From Bryobacterales bacterium (GTDB lineage Bacteria; Acidobacteriota; Terriglobia; Bryobacterales; UBA6623): DNA of 64,000 nucleotides. Location: assembly GCA_022826925.1 (NCBI GenBank), contig JAJDTX010000101.1, positions 53,375-117,374 of the forward strand, in the 5' to 3' direction. Position numbers and translations under genes: made by a program. The notes beneath the pieces were generated by a model. It worked only from the letters and a program-made list of their open reading frames with translations, did no database searches and was not told the DNA's origin. Shown here in pieces: positions 35,570-44,307 of the stretch; the stretch's first letter is position 1, and every line of letters starts with the position of its first letter.

Positions 35570-36382
35570 TCAGCCGGTATAGGCGAAGGTGACTTCCGTG
35601 CTCTCGCTGGCACCGACGGTGATCTGCACTTCCTGCTCTCCCAGCTGCTCGTGCACCGCCTGCAGCGTGTAGCTGCCGGGGGGCAGATTGCCGATCTCGA
35701 ACGTTCCGTCGGCAGCGCTGACCGCGAAGTACGGGTGCTCCATCACGTGGATGTAAGCCTGCATCCAAGGATGGATGTTGCACTTCACCGCGATCTTCAT
35801 CTCCGCGCGCGGGAAGGCGTAGTCGATCGCCGGAGCGCCGGAGGTCTGCGACTTGTTCCACTCGCGGTTCTCGCGGGGCAGCGGGTGCACGTTGTGGGTC
35901 GTGGGGTCCGAGTTGGTGATGTTCAGCGGCTGGCCCATCTGCACGGCGACGACATGCGGCTTGTAAATGCAGCCGTCTTGATCCAAGTTGACCATGTCGG
36001 TGCGCACCGGGAAGCGCTTGCCTTCCAAGCCCTTCGAGACCCACACCATGACGTGCTGCAGCTTGCCGTCGTTGACAACCACGCGGTCGGAGGGCACGCG
36101 CCCGCCGTGCAGCTGGATGCAGTCGGGCTCGGCGCTCATGTTGACCGGGGGAAACCGCGGCACATCACCCGAAAACGTGATCATGCCGGTCACCGTCGCG
36201 GCCGTGGCCGGGTCGACCGTCACCATCTCGCCGACGGGCGCGGCGTCGCCGGACTGGCCGCCGGACTGGCCCCGCGTCCTCGCGTCGTACTCGTCGAAGT
36301 AGTCGTCTCCGCCACAGGCAAAGGCCATGGCCAGCAGGAATGCGGGCACGAAGGCCGCCGCCAGAACTCTACGATTGCTCAC
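35570..36382 (-). CDS. Cupredoxin-like lipoprotein in the cytochrome operon
   Basis: 270 residues from GTG at 36382, fixed by a GGAGGT 8 bases upstream. The lipobox is LAMAFAC. The middle part has a cupredoxin-like strand order with THNVHPLPRENREW and, further on, VKCNIHPWMQAYIHV. The His, Cys, His and Met in these could ligate a type 1 copper. The end (FEIGNLPPGSYTLQAVHEQLG) is a carboxypeptidase-regulatory-like domain that may be a docking module. It sits between the octaheme cytochrome and ctaB genes, so an electron carrier role at the outer face of the inner membrane, or a redox adaptor, is likely. Copper binding is inferred from residues only. Confidence 0.75.
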   Translation of the reverse strand: MSNRRVLAAAFVPAFLLAMAFACGGDDYFDEYDARTRGQSGGQSGDAAPVGEMVTVDPATAATVTGMITFSGDVPRFPPVNMSAEPDCIQLHGGRVPSDRVVVNDGKLQHVMVWVSKGLEGKRFPVRTDMVNLDQDGCIYKPHVVAVQMGQPLNITNSDPTTHNVHPLPRENREWNKSQTSGAPAIDYAFPRAEMKIAVKCNIHPWMQAYIHVMEHPYFAVSAADGTFEIGNLPPGSYTLQAVHEQLGEQEVQITVGASESTEVTFAYTG

Positions 36383-36390
36383 GCTTGGTT

Positions 36391-36396
36391 ACCTCC
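36391..36396 (-). promoter_or_regulatory. Shine-Dalgarno GGAGGT for the cupredoxin-like gene
   Basis: ACCTCC on the plus strand is GGAGGT on the coding strand, 8 bases from the GTG at 36382. This decides a non-ATG start. Confidence 0.8.
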
Positions 36397-36413
36397 GAAA
36401 AGCGTTCGAATTC

Positions 36414-39410
36414 TCATTGTAGGGCTTGCAGGCGACGCAACTCCGCGCCGTCCATTTGGAACATGTAGCGCGTGAGCAGGTCGGCGTGGTCGCCCTCGTA
36501 ATTGCGCGCCTGGGCCGGGATCTGGCCCGAGAACACCCAGCGGTCGCCGTCGCGCTCGAACAGCTCGGACGGCATCGCCGTGCCAGGCGCGATCGCGGCC
36601 GGCTCCAGCATCCAGCGGTAGGTCCAGTTCGGCTTCAGACGCTCGGACGCGATCAGGAAGTTGGGTGCCGTGGCGTCGACATCCTGCGACGGGACGCCGG
36701 TCATATGGCACTGCAGGCACGGCGCGGCATCGCTGGTGAACAGCTGCCGCCCGATCGCCCGCTCCGCATTCGTGAGCGGCTCCATCGCCTCGGGCATGTG
36801 CGGCACCGGCTGCGAGTCGCGCGCCATGAAGAACTTCGTGAGCTTCGCCAGCTGGCGATCGGAGAAGTAGAACGTCGGCATGCGCGCGTGCAGGTACTCG
36901 CGCACGCCGTTGCGGTTGATGTCGCTCTCGCTGAGAGCCGGATTGGAGAGGAAGCCCGCCAGCCACTCGGGCTGCACGCGCGCGCCCTCTGTGTACAGCT
37001 GCGGCGGCAGCTGCTCGGCCCAGTCGGGGTCGTCGGCGTAGCGCGGAATCGTCATGAACGACGAAACGTTGCCCGGGCGGATCTGGTGGCAGCCCGTGCA
37101 ATTGTGCCGCGTGATGATCCACCAGCCCTCTTGGACGTCAGCCCGCTCGTCTTCCGGCTCGAAGCGGTACTGCTCGGGGAAGGTCGTCTCGACCGCGCCC
37201 AGCAAGAACGTGGTCAGACCGTTGATCTCCTCGGCGCTGAGGTTGAAGTTGGGCATCCGCAGGCGCTCGAGGTGCTCGCGCTCCTTGCCCTCGTCGAACA
37301 CCGCCGGGTTCTCGAGCTTGCGCTCGAAGAAGCCCTTGTGCGAGTACCAGCCCTCCAGCTCGGCTTCGTGCGTCTTGAGGGCGAAGTCGAGCCGCTCCAG
37401 CGGCTTGCTGCCCTCGAGCGTGAGGTCTGTGCCGATCCGGCCCTCCTCCTCGAGGCCCGTGATCTCGTGACAGCCGGCGCAGCCGTAGTGCCGGATGGCG
37501 GCCAGGCCCGCCGCCGCCATGTCCGGATCGTCCATGTACGGCGCTGGCGGATACTCCTGGTCCGTTCGCTGCTCGCTGAGGTACGTGGCGATGTCCCGCG
37601 ACTCCTGATCGGTCAGGCGCAGGCTCGGCATCACCGGGCGCGGCCGCATCGCATCGGGCACGTCCGGATCCGGGGTCACTTCCGACGGATCGTGAATCCA
37701 GCGCACCATGTAGTCGTAGTTCATCTTCTCGCCGACCCGGCTGAGGTTGGCGGCAAAGTCCCCGCCCATGCGGCTGTCGCCCTCTCCGATCGAGTGGCAG
37801 CCCATGCAGCCCCGGGTCTCGAACAGTTCCTGGCCGCGCTCGGCGTTCCCCCGCGGGTGCCGGGCCAGCTCCCCGTCCAGCGCGTTCTGCCACAGATAGG
37901 CGGAGATCTGCTGGACCTCCTCGTCCAACAGCCGGAACACCGGCATCTTCGAACCGGGCCGGAACTCGTGGGGATCCTTGATCCAGGCAGGAATCCACTC
38001 CTTGACGTCCTTGAGCTTGATCTCCTTCAGGCTGGGGCCGAACTTCTTGACCTCCTGGGCCAGGTTGGTTTCTTCCATCTGCAAGTTGTGGATCTCGGCA
38101 TCGACGCGCGTGTTGGTCAGCCGCAGTTCCTCGGCCCGGGCGTAGTACCGCTGGGCGGCGCCTCCGTCCGAGGCCGTGTCGCCCAGATCGAGGTTGACGC
38201 GCATCTCCTTGGCATTGGCCGAGTAGGTCGCGTTCAGATTGCGCAGCTCCTGGCGCACCGCGGTCAGCTCCTCGGCTTCGGCGTCGTAGCCCTCGAAGCG
38301 GTGGCAGCCCCAGCAGCCCTTGTTCATGTACAGCTCGCGCCCCATGTTGAGCGTCTCGCCGCCGGGAGTGACAACCTCCTTGGCGTGGCACTGCTGGCAG
38401 CCCGCCTCGACATTCTCCGGGTAGTACATCGGCCACAGCCAGAACTTGTGTCGTCCGTGACCCTTGGTCACGCTGCGCGTGGCCCGGCCGTTGCCGTTGT
38501 GACAGGACGAGCAGCCGAACGCCTCGGGATCATGGATTTGGAGCAGTTCCGGCCGCGGGTGGCTCTTGAACACGGGGTAGATCAGATCCGTGGCTCCGAT
38601 CTCGACCGGCTCGCGAATGCCGAGGTGGCACGATTCGCAGCGGTCCACCAAGTCGATGTCCAGCAGGTGGATCTGCTTGATGCCCACGTCGAAGTTGCGC
38701 ATGTTCGCGATCAGCCCGTCGATCTGCGTCGCGCCCAGGCCGACGAGGCGGTCGGACATCAGCGCGTCGCGCTCGGCGCGCAGCCGGTTCGCCTCGGCCA
38801 GCGCCTCCAGGCGCTCGGCCTGCAGCGCGGTGCGCCGCTCCTGCATGCCGAGGAATTCCGCCTCGAGCTGCTCGTACTGCAGTTCCAGCTCCTCGGTTTC
38901 GCCGGAGCCATCGGCGAGCGGCAACTCGACTTCGACCACGCGGGAGCGGATCTCCTCGATGTCCTCCCGGAGTGACTCCTTCTCGCCTTCGTCGTGAGAG
39001 ACCTCGATCAGGTAGCGCTGGGCGTCGATCTCGCTGCGCAGGATCTGGAAGGCGCCGCGGGCCGCGGTCATGCGCGGCACCACGCCCCGGCCGACCTCGC
39101 GGTCGATCTCCGCGATGCGCGCGCGAACCGCCTGTTCGGCCGTGCTGAGCTCGCCGTCCAGCTCTTGGTATTCCGGCGACTGGCGGATCTCATCCTCCCT
39201 AGCCGCCTGCTGCGGTTGCAGTTCCATCAAGAAGCCCGTGTAGTAGGCGCTGAAACGGGCTTGGTACTCCTTGTAGGGCCGCATGATCTCGACTTCGTCG
39301 TAGATCGCCCACACCAGCGAGGCCAGCAGCAACAGCATCGACACGAGTAAGTGGACGCTGTACGACTTGCTGGTTATCGGATCCGGCTGAACCTGGGTTT
39401 CTTCTGCCAT
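36414..39410 (-). CDS. Membrane-anchored octaheme c-type cytochrome with long coiled coil, part of a bc-type complex
   Basis: 998 residues. One N-terminal membrane anchor (VHLLVSMLLLLASLVWAIY) is followed by about 170 residues of charged coiled coil (about 60-240). Eight CxxCH heme sites then follow: CESCH (~258), CSSCH (~300), CQQCH (~338), CWGCH (~366), CMGCH (~535), CAGCH (~643), CTGCH (~771) and CLQCH (~898). Met, His and Tyr candidates for distal ligands follow each. The length and heme number exceed a normal cytochrome c1 or f. Its operon position after two cytochrome b halves and a Rieske protein suggests it replaces cytochrome c1/f as the electron outlet. Related multiheme proteins occur with bc complexes of Acidobacteria and Chlorobi-like lineages. 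Confidence 0.87.
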   Translation of the reverse strand: MAEETQVQPDPITSKSYSVHLLVSMLLLLASLVWAIYDEVEIMRPYKEYQARFSAYYTGFLMELQPQQAAREDEIRQSPEYQELDGELSTAEQAVRARIAEIDREVGRGVVPRMTAARGAFQILRSEIDAQRYLIEVSHDEGEKESLREDIEEIRSRVVEVELPLADGSGETEELELQYEQLEAEFLGMQERRTALQAERLEALAEANRLRAERDALMSDRLVGLGATQIDGLIANMRNFDVGIKQIHLLDIDLVDRCESCHLGIREPVEIGATDLIYPVFKSHPRPELLQIHDPEAFGCSSCHNGNGRATRSVTKGHGRHKFWLWPMYYPENVEAGCQQCHAKEVVTPGGETLNMGRELYMNKGCWGCHRFEGYDAEAEELTAVRQELRNLNATYSANAKEMRVNLDLGDTASDGGAAQRYYARAEELRLTNTRVDAEIHNLQMEETNLAQEVKKFGPSLKEIKLKDVKEWIPAWIKDPHEFRPGSKMPVFRLLDEEVQQISAYLWQNALDGELARHPRGNAERGQELFETRGCMGCHSIGEGDSRMGGDFAANLSRVGEKMNYDYMVRWIHDPSEVTPDPDVPDAMRPRPVMPSLRLTDQESRDIATYLSEQRTDQEYPPAPYMDDPDMAAAGLAAIRHYGCAGCHEITGLEEEGRIGTDLTLEGSKPLERLDFALKTHEAELEGWYSHKGFFERKLENPAVFDEGKEREHLERLRMPNFNLSAEEINGLTTFLLGAVETTFPEQYRFEPEDERADVQEGWWIITRHNCTGCHQIRPGNVSSFMTIPRYADDPDWAEQLPPQLYTEGARVQPEWLAGFLSNPALSESDINRNGVREYLHARMPTFYFSDRQLAKLTKFFMARDSQPVPHMPEAMEPLTNAERAIGRQLFTSDAAPCLQCHMTGVPSQDVDATAPNFLIASERLKPNWTYRWMLEPAAIAPGTAMPSELFERDGDRWVFSGQIPAQARNYEGDHADLLTRYMFQMDGAELRRLQALQ

Positions 39411-39456
39411 GAAATTCGCTATGCCTTCCCTTGCGTGGCTTGTTTCGGCTGCAACT

Positions 39457-40392
39457 CTAGACGTTGAACCACGGCGTGACCCACACGTACTTGATGCGGA
39501 ACAGCAAGCGCGCCGCCATCTTGACCGGCAGTGCCAGCATCACGATGAGCAGCGCCTGCATGATCGCGTACTGCAGCAGCGACATGCGGTTCAGTATCTT
39601 GCGGCTGAACTCGGTCGCCGCGATGATGCGGTGGCAGGCGTAGCCCGCCGCCACCGCGAAGCCTCCCACCACCAGGCCGCCGAAGATTCCGATCCACGGC
39701 TGGGAGGTGATGCCCACGATCTCGTGCAAGTCGCGGTTGATCTCGAAGATCAGGCGATTGTGGTCCCAAGTCATGCCCGGCCAGAACCACATCCAGCCCG
39801 GGCCGCGGATCAGGGTGCCGATCACGATCATCGAGCACCACAGGATGATGAAGCCGAATATGAAAGTCCAGATCGCGAACCGCCGCTGCTTGTACGTGTA
39901 GTAGCCGTTGCCCAGCGGGTTCTCGTCGATGTAGGGGATCACGATCAGGCCGATGATGATCATCGTCGGCATCACGACGCCGGCGATCCACGGGTCAAAG
40001 TAGACCAGCATCTCCTGCAGGCCGAGGAAGTACCACGGCGCCTTGGACGGGTTCATCGTCAGGGACGGATTGGCCGGCTCCTCCAGCGGCGCGTCGAGCG
40101 TGATCGACCACACCATCAGGATGATGGTGACGATGATCGCCGCCAAGAACTCCATGCGCAGCAGGTAGGGCCACACGGCCACCTCCCGCACCCAGCCTTT
40201 CTGGAAGGGCTGCACCTTGCGGTGGTGCGTCTTGGCCAGGTCCGGGTCGTTCTCCAGCCGCTCGGCCAGGCGGTCGTTGGCGCGCGCCTGCCGGAGGGCG
40301 TACCAGGTGAAGAACGGGATGATGAAGAGCATCCCCACGATCGGAATGTTGTCCGGGAGGGAGACGATGGTCCAGAGTTGGTGCCAATCCAT
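39457..40392 (-). CDS. Cytochrome b C-terminal half (subunit IV/petD-like)
   Basis: 311 residues with about five to seven membrane spans, longer than cyanobacterial PetD. The quinol-site loop reads KAPWYFLGLQEML, the position equivalent to PEWY of cytochrome b; the E of PEWY is not kept (APWY). It lies directly behind the N-terminal half gene in the same direction, so cytochrome b is split as in b6f. With the Rieske subunit and the octaheme cytochrome it forms a menaquinol/quinol-oxidising complex. The C-terminal extension after the last conserved span (MSLLQYAIMQALLIVML) is an extra membrane segment. Confidence 0.88.
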   Translation of the reverse strand: MDWHQLWTIVSLPDNIPIVGMLFIIPFFTWYALRQARANDRLAERLENDPDLAKTHHRKVQPFQKGWVREVAVWPYLLRMEFLAAIIVTIILMVWSITLDAPLEEPANPSLTMNPSKAPWYFLGLQEMLVYFDPWIAGVVMPTMIIIGLIVIPYIDENPLGNGYYTYKQRRFAIWTFIFGFIILWCSMIVIGTLIRGPGWMWFWPGMTWDHNRLIFEINRDLHEIVGITSQPWIGIFGGLVVGGFAVAAGYACHRIIAATEFSRKILNRMSLLQYAIMQALLIVMLALPVKMAARLLFRIKYVWVTPWFNV

Positions 40393-40422
40393 TGTGCTGA
40401 TTCCTGCTCTCTTCGCTAACGC

Positions 40423-41352
40423 CTACCTGCGGACCGGCTTGATTTCCTTCTCGAGCATGATCGGGGCAGGCCCGGAAATGCCGCCGTCCTTGCGGACCCG
40501 CCAGAAGTGCACGATCATGAAGATCGCCGCAAAGCCCGGGATCGCGATGCAGTGCCAGATGTAGGCGCGCAGCAGCGCGTTGGCATCCACAATCGAGCCG
40601 CCCAGCAGGGCGAAGCGCACGTCGTTGAAGGGCGTCATGCCAAGCTCGGGCCCGAAGGGACCCTCGTGCCCCAGCATCGGGGTCGCGCGCGCCATGTTGG
40701 TGCCGACGGTGACCGCCCAGAATCCGAGCTGGTCGTCGGGCAGCAGATAGCCCGTGAACGACAGCAGCAGCGTCAGAACCAGCAGGATCACCCCGACCGA
40801 CCAGTTGAACTGGCGCGGCTTCTTGTACGAGCCTGTCAGGAACACCCGGAACATGTGCAGCTGCACGGTCAGCACCATCGCGTGCGCGGCCCAGCGGTGC
40901 ATGTTGCGCAGCAGCTTGCCGAAGGGCACGTCGTGCTCGAGGTAGAGAATGTCGCGGAAGGCCTGCACCTTGGTCGGGTGGTAGTAGAACATCAGCAGCA
41001 CGCCGGTCCAGGTCAGCACCCAGAACAGGTAGAAGCTGATGCCGCCCATGCCCCAGGTGAAGTTGTAGCGGACCGCGTCGCGGTTGACCTTGGCCGGGTG
41101 CAAGTGCAGGAACACGTTGCTCAGCACGCCCAGCGTGCGGCTGCGGGCGGTCTGGTCATGCTTGACGCGGAAGATCGACTTGTAGACCTCGGTCTTGGTC
41201 GGCTGCTTGAGCGCGTCGAGGTCGATCTGGGCCTTCTTCTTGATTTCGTCAGGATCGATGGTCACGCCCAGCAGGGTGCGGGCGCCGTCGCCGTTGCTCC
41301 CAGCCGGCGCGGCGGACTTGTCCTTGACTTCGGTTGGGTTGTTCTCAGCCAT
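40423..41352 (-). CDS. Cytochrome b N-terminal half (b6-like), heme b ligands present
   Basis: 309 residues with a soluble N-terminal tail of about 75 residues. Four heme ligands are visible. The first pair is the H of NMHRWAAH and the H of VQLHMF, 14 apart. The second is the H of YIWHCIAIPG and the H of IVHFWRV, 15 apart. The 15-residue spacing in the second pair is the b6-type, not the bc1-type. The conserved GYLLPDDQLGFWAVTVGTN loop follows span C. No covalent-heme Cys of plant b6 is visible. It is transcribed between the Rieske and petD-like genes. Confidence 0.9.
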   Translation of the reverse strand: MAENNPTEVKDKSAAPAGSNGDGARTLLGVTIDPDEIKKKAQIDLDALKQPTKTEVYKSIFRVKHDQTARSRTLGVLSNVFLHLHPAKVNRDAVRYNFTWGMGGISFYLFWVLTWTGVLLMFYYHPTKVQAFRDILYLEHDVPFGKLLRNMHRWAAHAMVLTVQLHMFRVFLTGSYKKPRQFNWSVGVILLVLTLLLSFTGYLLPDDQLGFWAVTVGTNMARATPMLGHEGPFGPELGMTPFNDVRFALLGGSIVDANALLRAYIWHCIAIPGFAAIFMIVHFWRVRKDGGISGPAPIMLEKEIKPVRR

Positions 41353-41373
41353 GCTCTTGGTCTCCTGCCGCCA

Positions 41374-41943
41374 TCACACCTGGATGAAGCTGCCCTCGGT
41401 GTCGAACTGCGTGGGCTGGCCCTTCTCCTCGCGGTAGAGCACGCTCGTGTCCACGACGATGCGCCCCTGAGGGTCCAGTGACACGTACGCCCGGTCCATC
41501 GGCCGCGGGGCCGGGCCCTCGTAGTTGCGGCCCTCCGGGTCGTAGCCGCTGCCGTGGCAAGGGCACTTGAACTTCGCCTCGCTGAGCTTCCAATCCGGCG
41601 TGCAGCCCAGATGCGTGCAGCTGGCGTAGATCACAAACAGCCGGTCGGTCGTGCGCACGACCCAAATCCGATTGCTCTTCTGGAAGCGCGTATCGACGCC
41701 GATGCCGTAGTCGGTCGGCAAGCCGATGCGAAACTGCGTCCGCGGCTCGAAAATCGTGCGCGGAAAGAAGAACCGCAGGAACATCAGCAGGTTCGTCGTC
41801 AGGAAGCCGCCGGTGAGCAGCCCGATCAGCCTGCGCCGCGAGCGGATCTTGGCCTCTTGGTCCCTGCTCTCGGCTTGGATACTCGCCTTGATGCGGCCAA
41901 TCAGCGAGGCGCTAGACGCACCCCCGGCCTGTTCTTCCGACAT
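41374..41943 (-). CDS. Rieske [2Fe-2S] protein of a quinol-oxidising complex
   Basis: 189 residues from ATG at 41943, which has a GGAGGG 8 bases upstream; a TTG six codons earlier would give a longer form without support. One N-terminal membrane span (RLIGLLTGGFLTTNLLMFLRFF). The cluster-binding boxes are CTHLGC and CPCHGSGYDPEG, both intact. It starts the respiratory operon: Rieske, cytochrome b N-half, cytochrome b C-half, octaheme cytochrome, cupredoxin-like lipoprotein, ctaB. Electron transfer from quinol to the cytochrome is its role. The spacing to the next gene is 21 bases. Confidence 0.93.
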   Translation of the reverse strand: MSEEQAGGASSASLIGRIKASIQAESRDQEAKIRSRRRLIGLLTGGFLTTNLLMFLRFFFPRTIFEPRTQFRIGLPTDYGIGVDTRFQKSNRIWVVRTTDRLFVIYASCTHLGCTPDWKLSEAKFKCPCHGSGYDPEGRNYEGPAPRPMDRAYVSLDPQGRIVVDTSVLYREEKGQPTQFDTEGSFIQV

Positions 41944-41951
41944 CCAGTTAT

Positions 41952-41957
41952 CCCTCC
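41952..41957 (-). promoter_or_regulatory. Shine-Dalgarno GGAGGG for the Rieske gene
   Basis: CCCTCC on the plus strand is GGAGGG on the coding strand, 8 bases from ATG at 41943. It decides this start against the upstream TTG. Confidence 0.75.
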
Positions 41958-42027
41958 ACAAAAGCCCGTTCCAAAGAATTGGAACTGCCTTCCCTGTCCC
42001 TATTGTAGAAAAGCCGCGCCCCCTGCT

Positions 42028-42798
42028 TCAACGGCCGTCTAGCGCGTCCTGGGCAGGGGCCGCAGGGATCTGCTCCAGCATCTTCCGCGCCCGGCGCAGG
42101 TCGTCCGGCGTGTCCACGCTGACGCCGACGTGGTCGTCGGTTGGGACGACCGCGATGCGATGGCCGTGCTCCAAGGCCCGCAGCTGCTCCAGCCCTTCCG
42201 CCAGCTCCAGTTGCGTCGGCCGCATGCGGCTGAAAGCCAGCAGGAAGTCCCTGCGGTAGGCGTAGATTCCGATGTGCTCCCACGCGGCCGCGCCCACGCC
42301 GCGATCCGGGTAGGGGACCGGACTGCGCGAGAAATACAGCGCCGTGCCGTCCGAGGCGGTGACAACCTTGACCACGTTAGGATCTTCCAGCACCGCTCGC
42401 TCCGTGATCCGCTTGCACAGCGTCGCCATCGGCGGCGCCGTGGGCTCCAGCAGCGGACGCACCACCTGCTCCAGCACGCGGGCGTTGACGAACGGCTCGT
42501 CGCCCTGGATGTTGACGACGATCGCCGCGCTCTCGGCGGCGGCCACTTCGGCCACGCGGTCCGTTCCGGAGACGTGATCGGGAGAGGTCATCGTCACCGC
42601 GCCGCCGAAGCGTTCCACCGCGGCGTGGATCCGCGCATCGTCCGTGGCGACGACTACGCGCTCAAAGACAGGGCACGCGACGGAGCGCTCATATACGTGC
42701 TGGACCAAGGGCTTGCCCCCCAACTCCGCTAGGGGCTTGCCTTCGAAGCGGCGCGACGCGAAGCGGGCTGGGATGACGCCGAGAACGGTCTCAGGCAA
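42028..42798 (-). CDS. kdsB: 3-deoxy-manno-octulosonate cytidylyltransferase
   Basis: 256 residues. CMP-Kdo synthetase landmarks: VIPARFASRRFEGKPLAELGGKPL (CTP loop with the Arg and Lys, quoted in part), IVVNIQGDEPF, and LQLDLPTD-type end replaced by HVGVSVDTPDDL. It activates Kdo for lipopolysaccharide, so the cell has a Gram-negative outer membrane with Kdo. It sits next to the bc operon but is separated by an 84-base gap and has its own start. Confidence 0.93.
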   Translation of the reverse strand: MPETVLGVIPARFASRRFEGKPLAELGGKPLVQHVYERSVACPVFERVVVATDDARIHAAVERFGGAVTMTSPDHVSGTDRVAEVAAAESAAIVVNIQGDEPFVNARVLEQVVRPLLEPTAPPMATLCKRITERAVLEDPNVVKVVTASDGTALYFSRSPVPYPDRGVGAAAWEHIGIYAYRRDFLLAFSRMRPTQLELAEGLEQLRALEHGHRIAVVPTDDHVGVSVDTPDDLRRARKMLEQIPAAPAQDALDGR

Positions 42799-42810
42799 GA
42801 CAGTATTTTG

Positions 42811-44307
42811 TCAGATTTCCGGAATGGGATCGGTCGGAGCTACGTCCTCGCCCTCCCAGTTCACGTTGCCGTCGTCGTAGATCAGCACCCGGGCGCGGCT
42901 GCCAGGCGCGTGCGGCTGTTCGCTCTCGGGCAGGAAGCGCCGGTGCTCGGCCATCACCTCGGCATACTGGCTGTCCCCGGCGAGGTTGTCGAACTCCTGC
43001 GGGTCATTTCGCATGTCGTAAAGCTCTTCGGAGCCGTCGGCGTGGCGGATGTAGCGCCAGTTCTCGGAGCGTACGCCGTGGTTGCCCGGATTGTGCGTGG
43101 TGATGGCGGGCCATTCGCGCGGAGCCGAGGCGTCCTGCAGCTGCGGCCCCAGGCTGTGGCCGTCCAGCCCCGGCTGGGCGGGCAGGCCCGCAAGCTCGAC
43201 CAGCGTGGGGTAGATGTCGAGCAGTTCCGCCGGGCTGGTCACGCGAGCGCCGCTGGCGACGCCCGGGCCCGCGAAGATCAGGGGCACCCTGGCCGAGCGG
43301 TCCCAGAGCGTGTTCTTGCCAGTGATCAGCTTCTCGCCGATGTGCCAGCCGTGGTCGGACCACAGCACGACGACCGTGTCGTCGGCATGGCCGCTCGCTT
43401 GCAGGGCATCCAGCACGCGCCCGACCTGGCTGTCGACGAAGCTGACCGACGCCAGATAGGACGCCACGAGATTGCGCCACTCGCCGGCCTCCTCGAGAAA
43501 CTTCAGCCGCGGCTCGGGCAGCTTCCAGTGCAGATACCAGCTGAAGCGGGGCGTGTCATCGCGGTCGTCGCGGCGGATCTCGGGCAGGACGACCGAATCG
43601 AGCGGGTACATGTCGTACCACTTCTGCGTCACGTAGCAGGGCACGTGGGGCAGGAAGAACCCGGTGGCCAAGAAGAAGGGCTGCTCTTGCGGCCCGTTCA
43701 GCGGTCCCTGCAGCTGTTCGACGGCCCAGCTGGCGACCTGCCAATCGCCCTTGTCCTCGTCCTTGTGCGGGAACGTCCCCCAATCCATCAGGGGGTGGTC
43801 CTGCGGTGTCTGCACCAGCTTTTCCTCGGGGCGGGCGCCCACTCCGGAAGGCGGTCCCAAGTGCTGGAACTCGCTATCCGTGTCGGCCCGTCCGAACCGC
43901 CCGTGGTAGATCTTGCCGGTGGCGTAGGTGGCGTAGCCGTTGCGCTCGAAGTACTGCGGCAGCGACTCGATGCCCTGCAGCGATTCAACCTCGCGGAACC
44001 ACGGCGCAAGCCCGTAAATCCCAGTGCTGGTGGGCCGGAGGCCAGTCAGGAGGCTGGTGCGAGACGGATTGCACAGCGGCGCCTGGGTCTGGGCGTTGAG
44101 AAAGGTCGTGCCGCGCGCGGCCAGCCGGTCCATGTAGGGCGTCTGCACCTGCGGGTGGCCCCCCAGCGGCCCCACCCAATCGTTGAGGTCGTCGATCGCG
44201 ATGAACAGGATGTTGGGCTTGGGCGGGGGCGCCTGCTCGGCCGAGCAGGCCGCCAACAGGGCGGCAATCGCAACGCCAGTGCAGGCTACGCGGATGCTGT
44301 GGGTCAT
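42811..44307 (-). CDS. Sulfatase (arylsulfatase/iduronate-2-sulfatase-like lipoprotein)
   Basis: 498 residues from ATG at 44307, chosen as it opens a lipoprotein signal (ATGVAIAALLAAC-type, lipobox LLAAC). The frame is open upstream but without a plausible leader. The formylglycine site is CNPSRTSLLTG with Cys79; other metal ligands are FIAIDDLNDW and VLWSDHGWHIGEK. It resembles iduronate-2-sulfatase-type enzymes (QTQAPLCNPSR). Activation needs a formylglycine-generating enzyme, not in the window. It likely acts at the cell surface on sulfated glycans. The 13-base gap to kdsB suggests possible co-transcription, without functional linkage. Confidence 0.88.
   Translation of the reverse strand: MTHSIRVACTGVAIAALLAACSAEQAPPPKPNILFIAIDDLNDWVGPLGGHPQVQTPYMDRLAARGTTFLNAQTQAPLCNPSRTSLLTGLRPTSTGIYGLAPWFREVESLQGIESLPQYFERNGYATYATGKIYHGRFGRADTDSEFQHLGPPSGVGARPEEKLVQTPQDHPLMDWGTFPHKDEDKGDWQVASWAVEQLQGPLNGPQEQPFFLATGFFLPHVPCYVTQKWYDMYPLDSVVLPEIRRDDRDDTPRFSWYLHWKLPEPRLKFLEEAGEWRNLVASYLASVSFVDSQVGRVLDALQASGHADDTVVVLWSDHGWHIGEKLITGKNTLWDRSARVPLIFAGPGVASGARVTSPAELLDIYPTLVELAGLPAQPGLDGHSLGPQLQDASAPREWPAITTHNPGNHGVRSENWRYIRHADGSEELYDMRNDPQEFDNLAGDSQYAEVMAEHRRFLPESEQPHAPGSRARVLIYDDGNVNWEGEDVAPTDPIPEI

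Noticed and set aside
36426..38975. An 849-codon plus-strand frame antisense to the octaheme cytochrome
   Set aside because: High G+C gives long shadow frames; its residues show no domain, whereas the minus strand has eight CxxCH sites.
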